64,000 nucleotides of DNA from Centipeda noxia ATCC 43541 (lineage in GTDB: Bacteria; Bacillota; Negativicutes; Selenomonadales; Selenomonadaceae): assembly GCF_000160555.1 (NCBI RefSeq), contig NZ_GG749279.1, forward strand, positions 376,413-440,412, written 5' to 3'. The position numbers were made by a program, and so were the translations under genes. Under the pieces are notes generated by a model. The model was not told the origin of the DNA and ran no database searches. It was given only the letters and a program-made list of their open reading frames with translations. Positions within the stretch are counted from its first letter, which is position 1, and each line of letters begins with the position of its first letter. Below are positions 18,361-26,795 of this stretch, piece after piece.

Positions 18361-20718
18361 CTATTTCAGTTTCACAATAGTTACACCGGTTCCTCCTTCT
18401 GAAATATCAGCGAAAGAAAAAGACAACACAAATTTATTATGTTTCAAATAATTTTGTAAACCTTTTCGCAAAGCACCTGTTCCCTTCCCATGAATCAGCA
18501 AGACCTTGGAAAGCCCCGTGAAAACGGCATCATCAATAAATTTCCCAAGAACAGACTCCGCTTCGGATACCGTCATCCCCCGTACATCAATCTGTGGACG
18601 AATTTCTACAGACTTTCTAGAAATCGACGCACCAATATGAACCTTATTTGTATCTTTTTTACTCTTTTTATGCCCGATAAAGGTACAAGCATTCATCTTG
18701 ATAGTGGTGCGTAATCCTCCTACCTGAACAATAAGTTCTTTATCGCGAACCGAGAGGACTGTTCCCTCCTGCGCCAGGCTTTGGATATACACGATATCAC
18801 CGTTTCGGATTTCACTTGGACGAACTGTTTTTCCAATCGAATTATTTTGGGGGACATATCCTTGAACATAAGCCTCATTCAGTCGATTCCTAGCATCTTG
18901 GATCATCTTTTGACGCTCTTTAACTCCGTGATCATCGAATTGCTCTTTTAGTGATTTAATCGTCTCTTCAGCGGTACGTCGAGCATCACGAATAATATTA
19001 TTCGCCTCTTCGCGAGCCTTATGTAGAATGTTTTTCTGACTCCTCGCAATTTTCTCACTGGCTTCACGCAGCCGGGCTTCCAACATTGTCATCTCTTTTT
19101 CTTTTTTATAAAGTAGATCTAGTTTTATTTCATAATCCTTCTTTTTCTGTTCCAGTGCATTGATTACCTTATCAAAATGCATATGCTCTTCGTTAATATA
19201 GAGCTCTGCCCTCTGCACAATATCCTGCGACAAGCCAAGCTGCCGACTGATCGAAAAGGCATTGCTGGCCCCCGGTATACCCATCAGAAGCCGATAGGTC
19301 GGACGCAGTGTATTCAAATCAAATTCAACAGAAGCGTTCTGAATACCTGGCTGTGTATAAGCATACGTCTTGAGCACAGCATAATGCGTCGTTGCAAGAA
19401 CAGAAATATGACACGTTCGAAAATGCTCAATGATGCTGCGCGCAAGGGCCGCACCCTCATCCGGGTCTGTACCTGCCCCGACCTCATCCAAAAGGATCAA
19501 ATCCCCCGGCTCCGCCTTTTCGATAATGCGGACAATATTCCGTGTATGCGCCGAGAACGTAGAAAGACTCTGCTCAATGCTCTGCTCATCGCCAATGTCG
19601 GCATAGATATTACGGTAGACGGGAAGCGTCGAATCCGGAGCTGCGGGAAGGAAGCAGCCCGATTGTGCTAAAAGTGCTAAGAGCCCAAGAGTCTTCATAC
19701 TAACTGTTTTACCGCCCGTATTCGGACCAGTAATCAACAGAATAGAAAATGCACTGCCGAGCTCTATATCAATTGGAACGACCTTATCCTTTTGGAGCAA
19801 GGGATGCCTTGCTCGTTTTAAACGGACAACTCCATCCCGATTCAGTATCGGCGGATATGCCTCCATCTCACGTGCAAGACCGCCACGTGCAAAAACAAAA
19901 TCAATCTCTGCGAGGATTTTACAGTTATCGGCAAGGATGTCAGCGTTCTTGGCAATCTCCGCTGTCAGCTTCTGGAGAATTCGCTGAATCTCCTGCTCAC
20001 GTGCAATCCCCAACTGCCGCACCATATTATTCAGTTCTACGGTAGCCAACGGCTCCACAAAGAGAGTTGCACCGCTGGTAGATTGATCGTGAATCACCCC
20101 AGGAAAATAATTGCGGTATTCTTGCTTAACCGGAATAACATAGCGCTCATCACGCACAGTGACAATTGCTTCCTGAAAGTATTTCTGATTCACTGCATCA
20201 TGCAAAATAGCAGAAAGGCGGTCCTTTACGCGTGTCTGTGCTGTTTGAAGCTCACACGTAATCCTGCGCAGTTCCGGGCTCGCATCATCACGAAAATTGC
20301 CGTGCTCGTCAATGGTATCCTTCAAATGGCGCTCTACAATTCCAAGAACTTCAATGGGACGCGCCATCGACTTGAGGAGCGGTACATCCTGCATGAGATC
20401 ACGAAAAAAATATTTCATATTGCGCATGCTGCTCATCGTACTCATGACAGAGCGAAGTTCATCCAGTTCAAGAACGGATCCCATCAATGCTTTCTTTAAG
20501 ATCACACGCAAGTCATAGATGCCGCCAAAAGGAGGGGGCTGTATTTGCTGAACTTGCAATGCCTCTGCCGTTTCCTGATGAAGGCGCATAACCGCATCAT
20601 AGTCTCCGGACGGGACAATATTGCGGCAGAGTTCTTTGCCACCTGCGGAGGAAGCATATGCAGCAAGCCAACTTTTGATTTTCTCGTACTCTAAGACCTT
20701 AAATGACTCAGTGTCCAT
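18361..20718 (-). CDS. mutS2: MutS2-family ATPase/endonuclease
   Basis: 785 residues from the ATG at 20718 (AGAGGTG nearby). MutS2 proteins lack the mismatch-recognition domain of MutS; they suppress recombination and, in Bacillus subtilis, act on collided ribosomes as RqcU. The MutS core has Walker A GPNTGGKTVS at about 329-338 and Walker B in LILLDEVGAGTDPDEG. A long Lys/Glu-rich coiled coil follows (about 510-620), then a KOW-like segment and a C-terminal Smr domain with DVRGMTVSEAE and IHGKGTGALRKG. It is the last gene of the ftsY-to-mutS2 run, 9 bases after the U32 protein gene. Confidence 0.95.
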   Translation of the reverse strand: MDTESFKVLEYEKIKSWLAAYASSAGGKELCRNIVPSGDYDAVMRLHQETAEALQVQQIQPPPFGGIYDLRVILKKALMGSVLELDELRSVMSTMSSMRNMKYFFRDLMQDVPLLKSMARPIEVLGIVERHLKDTIDEHGNFRDDASPELRRITCELQTAQTRVKDRLSAILHDAVNQKYFQEAIVTVRDERYVIPVKQEYRNYFPGVIHDQSTSGATLFVEPLATVELNNMVRQLGIAREQEIQRILQKLTAEIAKNADILADNCKILAEIDFVFARGGLAREMEAYPPILNRDGVVRLKRARHPLLQKDKVVPIDIELGSAFSILLITGPNTGGKTVSMKTLGLLALLAQSGCFLPAAPDSTLPVYRNIYADIGDEQSIEQSLSTFSAHTRNIVRIIEKAEPGDLILLDEVGAGTDPDEGAALARSIIEHFRTCHISVLATTHYAVLKTYAYTQPGIQNASVEFDLNTLRPTYRLLMGIPGASNAFSISRQLGLSQDIVQRAELYINEEHMHFDKVINALEQKKKDYEIKLDLLYKKEKEMTMLEARLREASEKIARSQKNILHKAREEANNIIRDARRTAEETIKSLKEQFDDHGVKERQKMIQDARNRLNEAYVQGYVPQNNSIGKTVRPSEIRNGDIVYIQSLAQEGTVLSVRDKELIVQVGGLRTTIKMNACTFIGHKKSKKDTNKVHIGASISRKSVEIRPQIDVRGMTVSEAESVLGKFIDDAVFTGLSKVLLIHGKGTGALRKGLQNYLKHNKFVLSFSFADISEGGTGVTIVKLK

Positions 20719-20727
20719 ACGCACCTC

Positions 20728-23226
20728 TTATAGGATTCCGCGGAAATAATGTCCGCGTGTAATATCGTTTCCCTCCTGCATCCGCAGATATTGCTCATCG
20801 TCTTCCTTCACGGGCGATTTACGCAGCATCGCATTGCGATACATTTCGACAACACGACAGAGGTCATGAGCAAGCATAGCACGGCCCTCAATCCGCAGTG
20901 TCTTTACGCCCATGCGAAGAAGGTTCTGCACATAGGGCAGCAGAGATAATTGTTTGCTGTTCAATATATGCATACGGCAAAATTGATCGGTCATTATGGG
21001 AAAGTCGACGCCCTTGCGGTCACGGAGGTAAAAATTCTGTCTGCGGCAAGGCATCGTGCATATTCCCGTATCAAGATCACCAAGAAAGCTGCCTACGACA
21101 CAGTATTCCGATATCATTAGCGGAAGACGTCCGCTGACAAGCACCGTCAACGGAATGGGGCTTGTTTTTACAAGCTGCTCTATTTGCTTTCCGTTGAGTT
21201 CCGGCGAAAGAGTTGCTTCACCGAATCCATGGGAATGGAGGAACTCAAGTGCAGACGTATTATAGGAAATCATTGAGTAATCTGCGTGAAGTATAACGGG
21301 TACACGCTCACGCGCAAGGTGTGCTGTCCCAATATGATGAACATGCAGGGCTGACGGCAGTTTCTCCCCAAAGCTCTCAAATAAGCGAATCAAAGCTGCC
21401 TGCTCATCCCCGCGGACAATACGGGGCGTATTATAGTCAATTCGAATACCGAACGCCCGCGCATAATCCCACGCCATATCATAGTCCTTCGGCCGGAGTG
21501 CAGATCCACGGAAAGACTCTCCTCCGTAGAGAATTCCATCTGCCCCAGCAGCAACAGCAGCCTTCATTGACTCTATATCATCAACGGCCACCATAAGAGA
21601 AGCGGGGGTAGGCATATCCAATTCGTGGACGGTTTGCACTGCACTGGCTTCCCCGATAAGACACACCGTTTCGCTTCGCTTGCTCTGAAAGAGCCGGATG
21701 CGCACTTCCTCGAGTGCGGCGATAGCGGAACGGCGCACCTTATTGAGTTCACTGACCGGCACCATCACAGAATCATCCATATCGCACGAAAGACTCGCAA
21801 GGGAGAACAAGGTTGTGCCAAGGCGCCCCATTTGCTTTTGTACCGTTTCCATAGTGAGAGGACGGTTGTTTGCCGAAACAACAACATAGTCACTTTCGGC
21901 ATCTGCTCGGTTTTTCTCATCATCCTCAATATGCAGGCGTAATTTTTCTCCAAGCCTTGCATGAAGGACTGCGTGAAGAGGAATTTTCTCAGAGCGTTCA
22001 GGATCATAGGACTGTCTGGCCTCATCCATGAGTCTCGCATCATAGATCTTGAATACTCGGTCATTCATATGTACTTTTCCGCGAACTACAAAAGAGATCG
22101 TCTCTCCTGCATTTGCCTCAGTGCACTCCTGCCCGTGCATTTTATACAGGCGTTCAATCTCGGTGCTGACACGTCCGCCCACTTTCACCCAGAAATCCAC
22201 CTGATCTCCAACAGCAAGCTTTCTGGACAGCTTCACCGAGACCATATGCGTTTGGTGATCGTATGCTGTGACACGCCCAATCAAAAGGCCGCGATTGTTT
22301 GGTCGGCGATCACTCATCATATATCTTCCCTGGCGCTTTTCCATATATGCAGTTGTAAAGTCACGATTGAATACCTGTGCCAAATGATCCCGATCTGAAT
22401 CGTCAACAGACGAGCTTCGTACACGAAGATGGTGGTCAATCGCTTTACGATACGTATGCACAATCGTTGCAACATACTCGGGACGCTTCATCCGACCTTC
22501 GATTTTCAGAGAGTCAATCCCCGCATCAAGGAGCTCCGGTATAAGATCTATTGTATTCAAATCACGCGGAGAGAGGAGAAAGTTGCCTGCGGATTCTCCC
22601 AACACATCTTTTCCCTCTGCATCAACCAGTGTGTAAGGCAAACGACAGGGCTGTGCACAGCGCCCGCGATTCCCGCTGCGGCCGCCGATCACACTGCTCA
22701 TCAGACATTGCCCCGAATAGCAGACACAAAGCGCGCCATGCACGAAGCTCTCGATCTCAACATGTGTATTGGCACATATATGGCGAATTTCCGCAATGCT
22801 AAGTTCACGCGCCAAAACAACACGCGAAAATCCAAGTTCCTCTAATGCCTGAACACCAGCAAGGTTGTGTACCGTCATCTGCGTACTCGCATGAAGAGGA
22901 AGCTTTGGAACGACCTCCTTCGCCAGCCGTACTGCACCAAGATCCTGCAGAAGAACAGCATCTGCTCCCGCATCATAAAGAAACGACAGGTATTGCTTCA
23001 ATTGCGGCAATTCATCACAGGCAACAATTGTATTAACGGCAACATGAACATGCACGTTTTTCAAATGTGCATGCCGAATGACCGCAGCCAATTCGTCTTC
23101 ATCAAAGTTAGAAGCATAAGCACGTGCTCCAAACATCTTACCGGCCAGGTAAACCGCATTGGCACCGTTTTCAACAGCGGCAAGAAATGCTTCCTTCGTT
23201 CCCGCCGGAGCGAGTAGTTCAACCAA
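20728..23226 (-). CDS. U32-family protein with two U32 modules and a DUF3656-like middle
   Basis: About 832 residues. The start is uncertain: a TTG at 23226 gives MVELLAPAG and has AAAGGA at good spacing; a TTG at 23235 overlaps the scpB stop but lacks spacing. The first U32 module carries FVHGALCVCYSGQCLMSS and GRCAQPCRLPY plus SLKIEGRMKRPEYVA; a middle beta-rich segment (about 320-450) resembles DUF3656. A second, diverged U32 module (about 530-832) retains TGICTMPCRRQNFYLRD and KTLRIEGRAM. Despite the peptidase name, the E. coli relative with this layout (RlhA) is needed for 5-hydroxycytidine in 23S rRNA; that role is plausible but inferred. Conserved cysteines fit a prephenate-fed hydroxylase system. 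Confidence 0.85.
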   Translation of the reverse strand: MVELLAPAGTKEAFLAAVENGANAVYLAGKMFGARAYASNFDEDELAAVIRHAHLKNVHVHVAVNTIVACDELPQLKQYLSFLYDAGADAVLLQDLGAVRLAKEVVPKLPLHASTQMTVHNLAGVQALEELGFSRVVLARELSIAEIRHICANTHVEIESFVHGALCVCYSGQCLMSSVIGGRSGNRGRCAQPCRLPYTLVDAEGKDVLGESAGNFLLSPRDLNTIDLIPELLDAGIDSLKIEGRMKRPEYVATIVHTYRKAIDHHLRVRSSSVDDSDRDHLAQVFNRDFTTAYMEKRQGRYMMSDRRPNNRGLLIGRVTAYDHQTHMVSVKLSRKLAVGDQVDFWVKVGGRVSTEIERLYKMHGQECTEANAGETISFVVRGKVHMNDRVFKIYDARLMDEARQSYDPERSEKIPLHAVLHARLGEKLRLHIEDDEKNRADAESDYVVVSANNRPLTMETVQKQMGRLGTTLFSLASLSCDMDDSVMVPVSELNKVRRSAIAALEEVRIRLFQSKRSETVCLIGEASAVQTVHELDMPTPASLMVAVDDIESMKAAVAAGADGILYGGESFRGSALRPKDYDMAWDYARAFGIRIDYNTPRIVRGDEQAALIRLFESFGEKLPSALHVHHIGTAHLARERVPVILHADYSMISYNTSALEFLHSHGFGEATLSPELNGKQIEQLVKTSPIPLTVLVSGRLPLMISEYCVVGSFLGDLDTGICTMPCRRQNFYLRDRKGVDFPIMTDQFCRMHILNSKQLSLLPYVQNLLRMGVKTLRIEGRAMLAHDLCRVVEMYRNAMLRKSPVKEDDEQYLRMQEGNDITRGHYFRGIL

Positions 23227-23231
23227 TCTAT

Positions 23232-23888
23232 TCAATCCTTTGTATCATGCGAAAATATAGGGGCACACCGTCCGTCATGCCCATTGTCATCGTTTATATC
23301 AGTATTTTCAATTGCATCAGCAGCATGCATCTCCTCAAAGAGGCGTAGCTGATCATCATCCAATGTAGCCTTTATGGCATCGATATCCGGCAATGTTGGG
23401 AGCTTATCAATGCTGTCCAAGCCGAATGCACGCAGGAATAAATCCGTTGTCCCGTAGAGAATAGGGCGTCCGACAACCTGCTTACGCCCAACTTCACAGA
23501 CGAGTTCAAGCTCCAGCAGACGAGCAATCGACCGTTCCGCACGAACACCGCGGATATGTTCTACCTCCTGCTTGGTAATTGGCTGTTTGTAAGCAATAAT
23601 GGAGAGTGTCTCCATTGCAGAGGAGGATAGTGTCGGCTGAACATGCTCCGATAGCTTTTTGACCCACGGAAAGGCATTCGGATGAGTCACCAACTGATAG
23701 CCGCCTGCAGATCTGCGCAGAAATATTCCGCTTCCTCGGCCAGACAACTCTTGCTCAAGCTGTGTCATGGATTCCTGAACCTCCCATTCGGGAGATTCCA
23801 TGATTTCTGCCAGTTTTGATATAGTGATCGGGTCTCCGGCAGCAAATAAAACGGCCTCCAAAATATGCGTTCGGCTAAGAGACTGCAC
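23232..23888 (-). CDS. scpB: Segregation and condensation protein B
   Basis: 218 residues with a GTG start at 23888 behind AGGAGG. ScpB dimers bind ScpA and with Smc form the condensin that organises and segregates the chromosome. The protein has two winged-helix regions with family segments ILEAVLFAAGDPIT at the N-terminus, SSAMETLSIIAYKQPITKQEVEHIRGV in the centre and GRPILYGTTDLFLRAFGL near 160. Its start lies inside the 3' end of scpA, which indicates coupling. The C-terminal 30 residues are acidic and variable. Confidence 0.96.
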   Translation of the reverse strand: MQSLSRTHILEAVLFAAGDPITISKLAEIMESPEWEVQESMTQLEQELSGRGSGIFLRRSAGGYQLVTHPNAFPWVKKLSEHVQPTLSSSAMETLSIIAYKQPITKQEVEHIRGVRAERSIARLLELELVCEVGRKQVVGRPILYGTTDLFLRAFGLDSIDKLPTLPDIDAIKATLDDDQLRLFEEMHAADAIENTDINDDNGHDGRCAPIFSHDTKD

Positions 23889-24603
23889 GGTTCCCCTCCT
23901 TCACTGAAATAGAGATCTCGTGATACAGATGTTCCTGCGTAAGAAATACCATCTGCATTTTTGCAAGCTCCAAAAGCGCCAGGAATGTCGACAGGAGTTC
24001 CTCCCTTGTGCCCGTTGGGAAAGCATCATTCAAACGGATTTTCCCATGGCTGCGCTTAAGCAGCTCCAGTATATCTGTCATCTTATCCTGCACGCGATAT
24101 TCTTCGGCAGAAACAACAACAGCTGGGATCGCCGGCTCCTCCTGAATACGCTGAACATCCGAAAAAAACCGCATAAGAGAGTCTGCCGAAAGCCCCTGAA
24201 GCGGCAGACGGTATGCGGGAAGAATCATCGGAGAACGTTCAATATAAGGACTCTGTGCATCATTCATAGAAAAGAGAATGGCGGATATCTCCTTAAAGCG
24301 GCGATATTCAATCAGGCGCTCCACGAGTTCCAGCCTGGGATCCTCTTCCTTCTCATTCTCCGCGTCCGTCCTGGGGAGCATCATCCGTGACTTGATCCGC
24401 AGAAGAGTCGCTGCCATGACCAAAAACTCACTTGCGTATTCGATATCAAACTGATACAGCGTGTCAATGTGATCCAGATACTGTCGTGTCAAATCTGCAA
24501 TTGGAATGTCATAGAGATCAATTTTATTTTTTTCGATCAGATGCATGAGGAGATCCATCGGCCCCTCGAATGCATCCAATTTAACAAGATAATCTGCTGC
24601 CAT
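23875..24603 (-). CDS. scpA: Segregation and condensation protein A
   Basis: 242 residues from the ATG at 24603; the Shine-Dalgarno is weak, and a TTG two codons upstream is possible. This is the kleisin of the Smc-ScpAB complex, bridging the two Smc heads. The N-terminus has KLDAFEGPMDLLMHLIEKNKIDLYDIP, and further on YLVMA-like (here FLVMAATLLRIKSRMMLP), the typical kleisin helix. The C-terminal winged helix carries TFLALLELAKMQMVFLTQE. Overlaps scpB by 14 bases; smc lies 2 kb upstream. Confidence 0.96.
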   Translation of the reverse strand: MAADYLVKLDAFEGPMDLLMHLIEKNKIDLYDIPIADLTRQYLDHIDTLYQFDIEYASEFLVMAATLLRIKSRMMLPRTDAENEKEEDPRLELVERLIEYRRFKEISAILFSMNDAQSPYIERSPMILPAYRLPLQGLSADSLMRFFSDVQRIQEEPAIPAVVVSAEEYRVQDKMTDILELLKRSHGKIRLNDAFPTGTREELLSTFLALLELAKMQMVFLTQEHLYHEISISVKEGNRAVS

Positions 24604-24611
24604 ATGCAAGC

Positions 24612-25241
24612 CTAGAACAGGAGAATGTCGCCGAGAATCTTATACCCGCCGTATACCAGCTGAAAGAGCGGCATAAGAACAACACTGAGTACAGGTGTTG
24701 CAATAAATACCAGCATGATCAATATGCTGTAACGTTCAAGTGATTGATAGCGATAGGCCAAGTCGGGCGGGAGAAGATTGCGCAGGATATGTGACCCATC
24801 GAGCGGAGGAATCGGCAGCATATTAAAGATTGCAAAATTGACATTGTAGATGAATATCATCTGAATAATCCCATATGTAATCGGAGAAACGTCTATATTA
24901 TGCAAACGAATCAACAACATCGCATAGAAAGCAATGAACCCAAGAAGAAGATTCATAGCAGGACCTGCAACCGAAACCAGAATATCGTCCCGTTTCGGCT
25001 GGCAAAAATTACTTGGGTTAACCATCACAGGTTTTGCCCAGCCAAATCGCACCAGAAAAAGCATGATCAGTCCGACAGGATCGATGTGTGCACGCGGGTC
25101 AAGTGTCAGGCGGCCCATCAAACGCGGTGTAAAATCCCCAAGAGCAACCGCTACGCGCGCATGTGCATACTCATGAAAGGTCATCGCTATAATAAGCCCC
25201 GGAATCCCAAGCAGTATCTGTGTAAAATCAAATTCGAACAT
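24612..25241 (-). CDS. Site-2 protease (M50) family membrane metalloprotease
   Basis: 209 residues, nearly all hydrophobic. The zinc motif HEYAH is in the first membrane segment (about residues 23-27), and the second metal-binding motif is seen as NMLPIPPLDGSHIL near 150. There are about five membrane segments and no PDZ domain, matching the small YwhC-like branch found in Firmicutes. Substrates are not known for this branch. A GGGAG site precedes the ATG. The gene is sandwiched between the Nudix gene and scpA in a run read in one direction. Confidence 0.9.
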   Translation of the reverse strand: MFEFDFTQILLGIPGLIIAMTFHEYAHARVAVALGDFTPRLMGRLTLDPRAHIDPVGLIMLFLVRFGWAKPVMVNPSNFCQPKRDDILVSVAGPAMNLLLGFIAFYAMLLIRLHNIDVSPITYGIIQMIFIYNVNFAIFNMLPIPPLDGSHILRNLLPPDLAYRYQSLERYSILIMLVFIATPVLSVVLMPLFQLVYGGYKILGDILLF

Positions 25242-25257
25242 ATTTATCTCCCGCTCA

Positions 25258-25803
25258 TCATCTGATCAAACGCTCTGCAGCCATCATCAAAGAAATGATT
25301 GTTTTTGAGTCAATAATTTCTCCAGTTTTTACAAGGCCCAACGCTTCAGAAAACGACATTTCAACGACGTTGACAAACTCATCTTCATCCGTATGCTGGG
25401 AACCGGCAGACAGGTTCTGTGCCAAATACAGATGAATGTATTCATTTGAAAAACCAACCGTTGTTGCAATAGTTGTCAATTTTTCATATTGCTCCGCCGT
25501 ATATCCGGTCTCCTCCGACAATTCCCGACACGCACAATGCAGAGGATCCTCTCCTGCCGCATCCAGTTTTCCTGCGGGCACCTCCAGCGTTACTTTCTCA
25601 ATAGGGTACCGATACTGCCGTACCAGAATCACATTTCCATTCGGCAGGACAGGAAGCACGGCAGCGGCCCCCGGATGGCGAATCCATTCTCGTACGGCCC
25701 TCTTTCCATTGGGCAGGCACACAATATCACGACATACATGAAGCAGGGTTCCGTCAAAGATGTTCTCGCTGCTGCACTTTTTTTCTACAAGATCCTCATG
25801 CAT
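25258..25803 (-). CDS. Nudix hydrolase, ADP-ribose pyrophosphatase type
   Basis: 181 residues. Probably cleaves ADP-ribose to AMP and ribose 5-phosphate. The upstream family signature VLVRQYRYPIEKVTLEVPAGK is clear, followed by the Nudix box ending CRELSEETGY. Compared with the classic Gx5Ex7REUxEExGU pattern, the first gap is one residue longer (GKLDAAGE), a small variation. AAGGGAC precedes the ATG. It is the second gene after ftsY in the minus-strand run. Confidence 0.88.
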   Translation of the reverse strand: MHEDLVEKKCSSENIFDGTLLHVCRDIVCLPNGKRAVREWIRHPGAAAVLPVLPNGNVILVRQYRYPIEKVTLEVPAGKLDAAGEDPLHCACRELSEETGYTAEQYEKLTTIATTVGFSNEYIHLYLAQNLSAGSQHTDEDEFVNVVEMSFSEALGLVKTGEIIDSKTIISLMMAAERLIR

Positions 25804-25835
25804 AATAACGTCCCTTTTCAGTCAACTATAATTGT

Positions 25836-26771
25836 TTATGCCTCTGCCTCATTCTCACCTTTGACAAAGAGGGCACTCACAAATTCCTCCGCATGGAAGG
25901 GGCGAAGGTCGTCCATCCCCTCTCCGACACCAATCCATTTGATTGGAATCGAAAGTTGAGACTTGATTCCAATGGTTACACCGCCCTTGGCCGTCCCGTC
26001 CAATTTCGTAAGCACAACACCAGAAACGGGGGCTGCTTGTGTAAAGATTTCTGCCTGGCTGATCGCATTCTGCCCCGTTCCGGCATCGAGTACAAGCAGA
26101 GTCTCATGAGGCGCTCCCGGGATTTCACGCCCAATCACACGATAGATCTTCTCAAGTTCCTGCATGAGATTCGACTTCGTTTGGAGACGCCCTGCCGTAT
26201 CAACGATAACAATGTCGATATTTCTGGCTTTTGCGGCCTGTAAGGCATCAAACACAACTGCTGCCGGATCTGAGTTTTCTCCATGTTTGATGACCTGTGC
26301 ATCGGCACGCTTCCCCCAGATCTCCAGCTGATCAATGGCTGCAGCACGAAACGTATCGGCAGCAGCAAGCAAAACCGATTTCCCCTGCCTGCGGTAATAT
26401 GCACTCAGCTTGCCGATCGTCGTGGTCTTTCCGACACCATTGGTTCCAACCACCAAGAGCACTGTGGGGCCCTGCTCCGCCATATGAAAGGTCTTTTCGC
26501 CAGATTCCAGAATCCGCACAATCTCCTTTTCCAAAAACGGTATCAAATCCTCCGGAGTTTGTATTTCTTTCTCTTTGATCCCCTTACGCACCGCCGAAAT
26601 AAGCATCTCTGTTGTCTTTACGCCGACATCCGCCATCAGCAGAGTCTCCTCAAGATCATCAATCAGCTCATCATCGATGTCGGCATATCCGATAATGAGG
26701 CGCTCAATATTCTGCGTGAAGTTCTCACGTGTTTTTGCCAATCCTTTTTTCAGTCGGTCAAAAAATCCCAC
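25836..26771 (-). CDS. ftsY: Signal recognition particle receptor FtsY
   Basis: 311 residues with a GTG start at 26771 behind AAAGGAG. GTPase that docks SRP-ribosome complexes at the membrane for co-translational insertion. The N domain covers about 1-95; the G domain has GTNGVGKTTTIGKL (109-122), AADTFRAAA, DTAGRLQTKSNLM and TKLDGTAKGG. The acidic A domain of E. coli FtsY is absent, as usual in Firmicutes. It lies 24 bases downstream of smc, a standard smc-ftsY pair. Confidence 0.97.
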   Translation of the reverse strand: MGFFDRLKKGLAKTRENFTQNIERLIIGYADIDDELIDDLEETLLMADVGVKTTEMLISAVRKGIKEKEIQTPEDLIPFLEKEIVRILESGEKTFHMAEQGPTVLLVVGTNGVGKTTTIGKLSAYYRRQGKSVLLAAADTFRAAAIDQLEIWGKRADAQVIKHGENSDPAAVVFDALQAAKARNIDIVIVDTAGRLQTKSNLMQELEKIYRVIGREIPGAPHETLLVLDAGTGQNAISQAEIFTQAAPVSGVVLTKLDGTAKGGVTIGIKSQLSIPIKWIGVGEGMDDLRPFHAEEFVSALFVKGENEAEA

Positions 26772-26795
26772 ACTAAACTCCTTTCTGTCTGTGGA

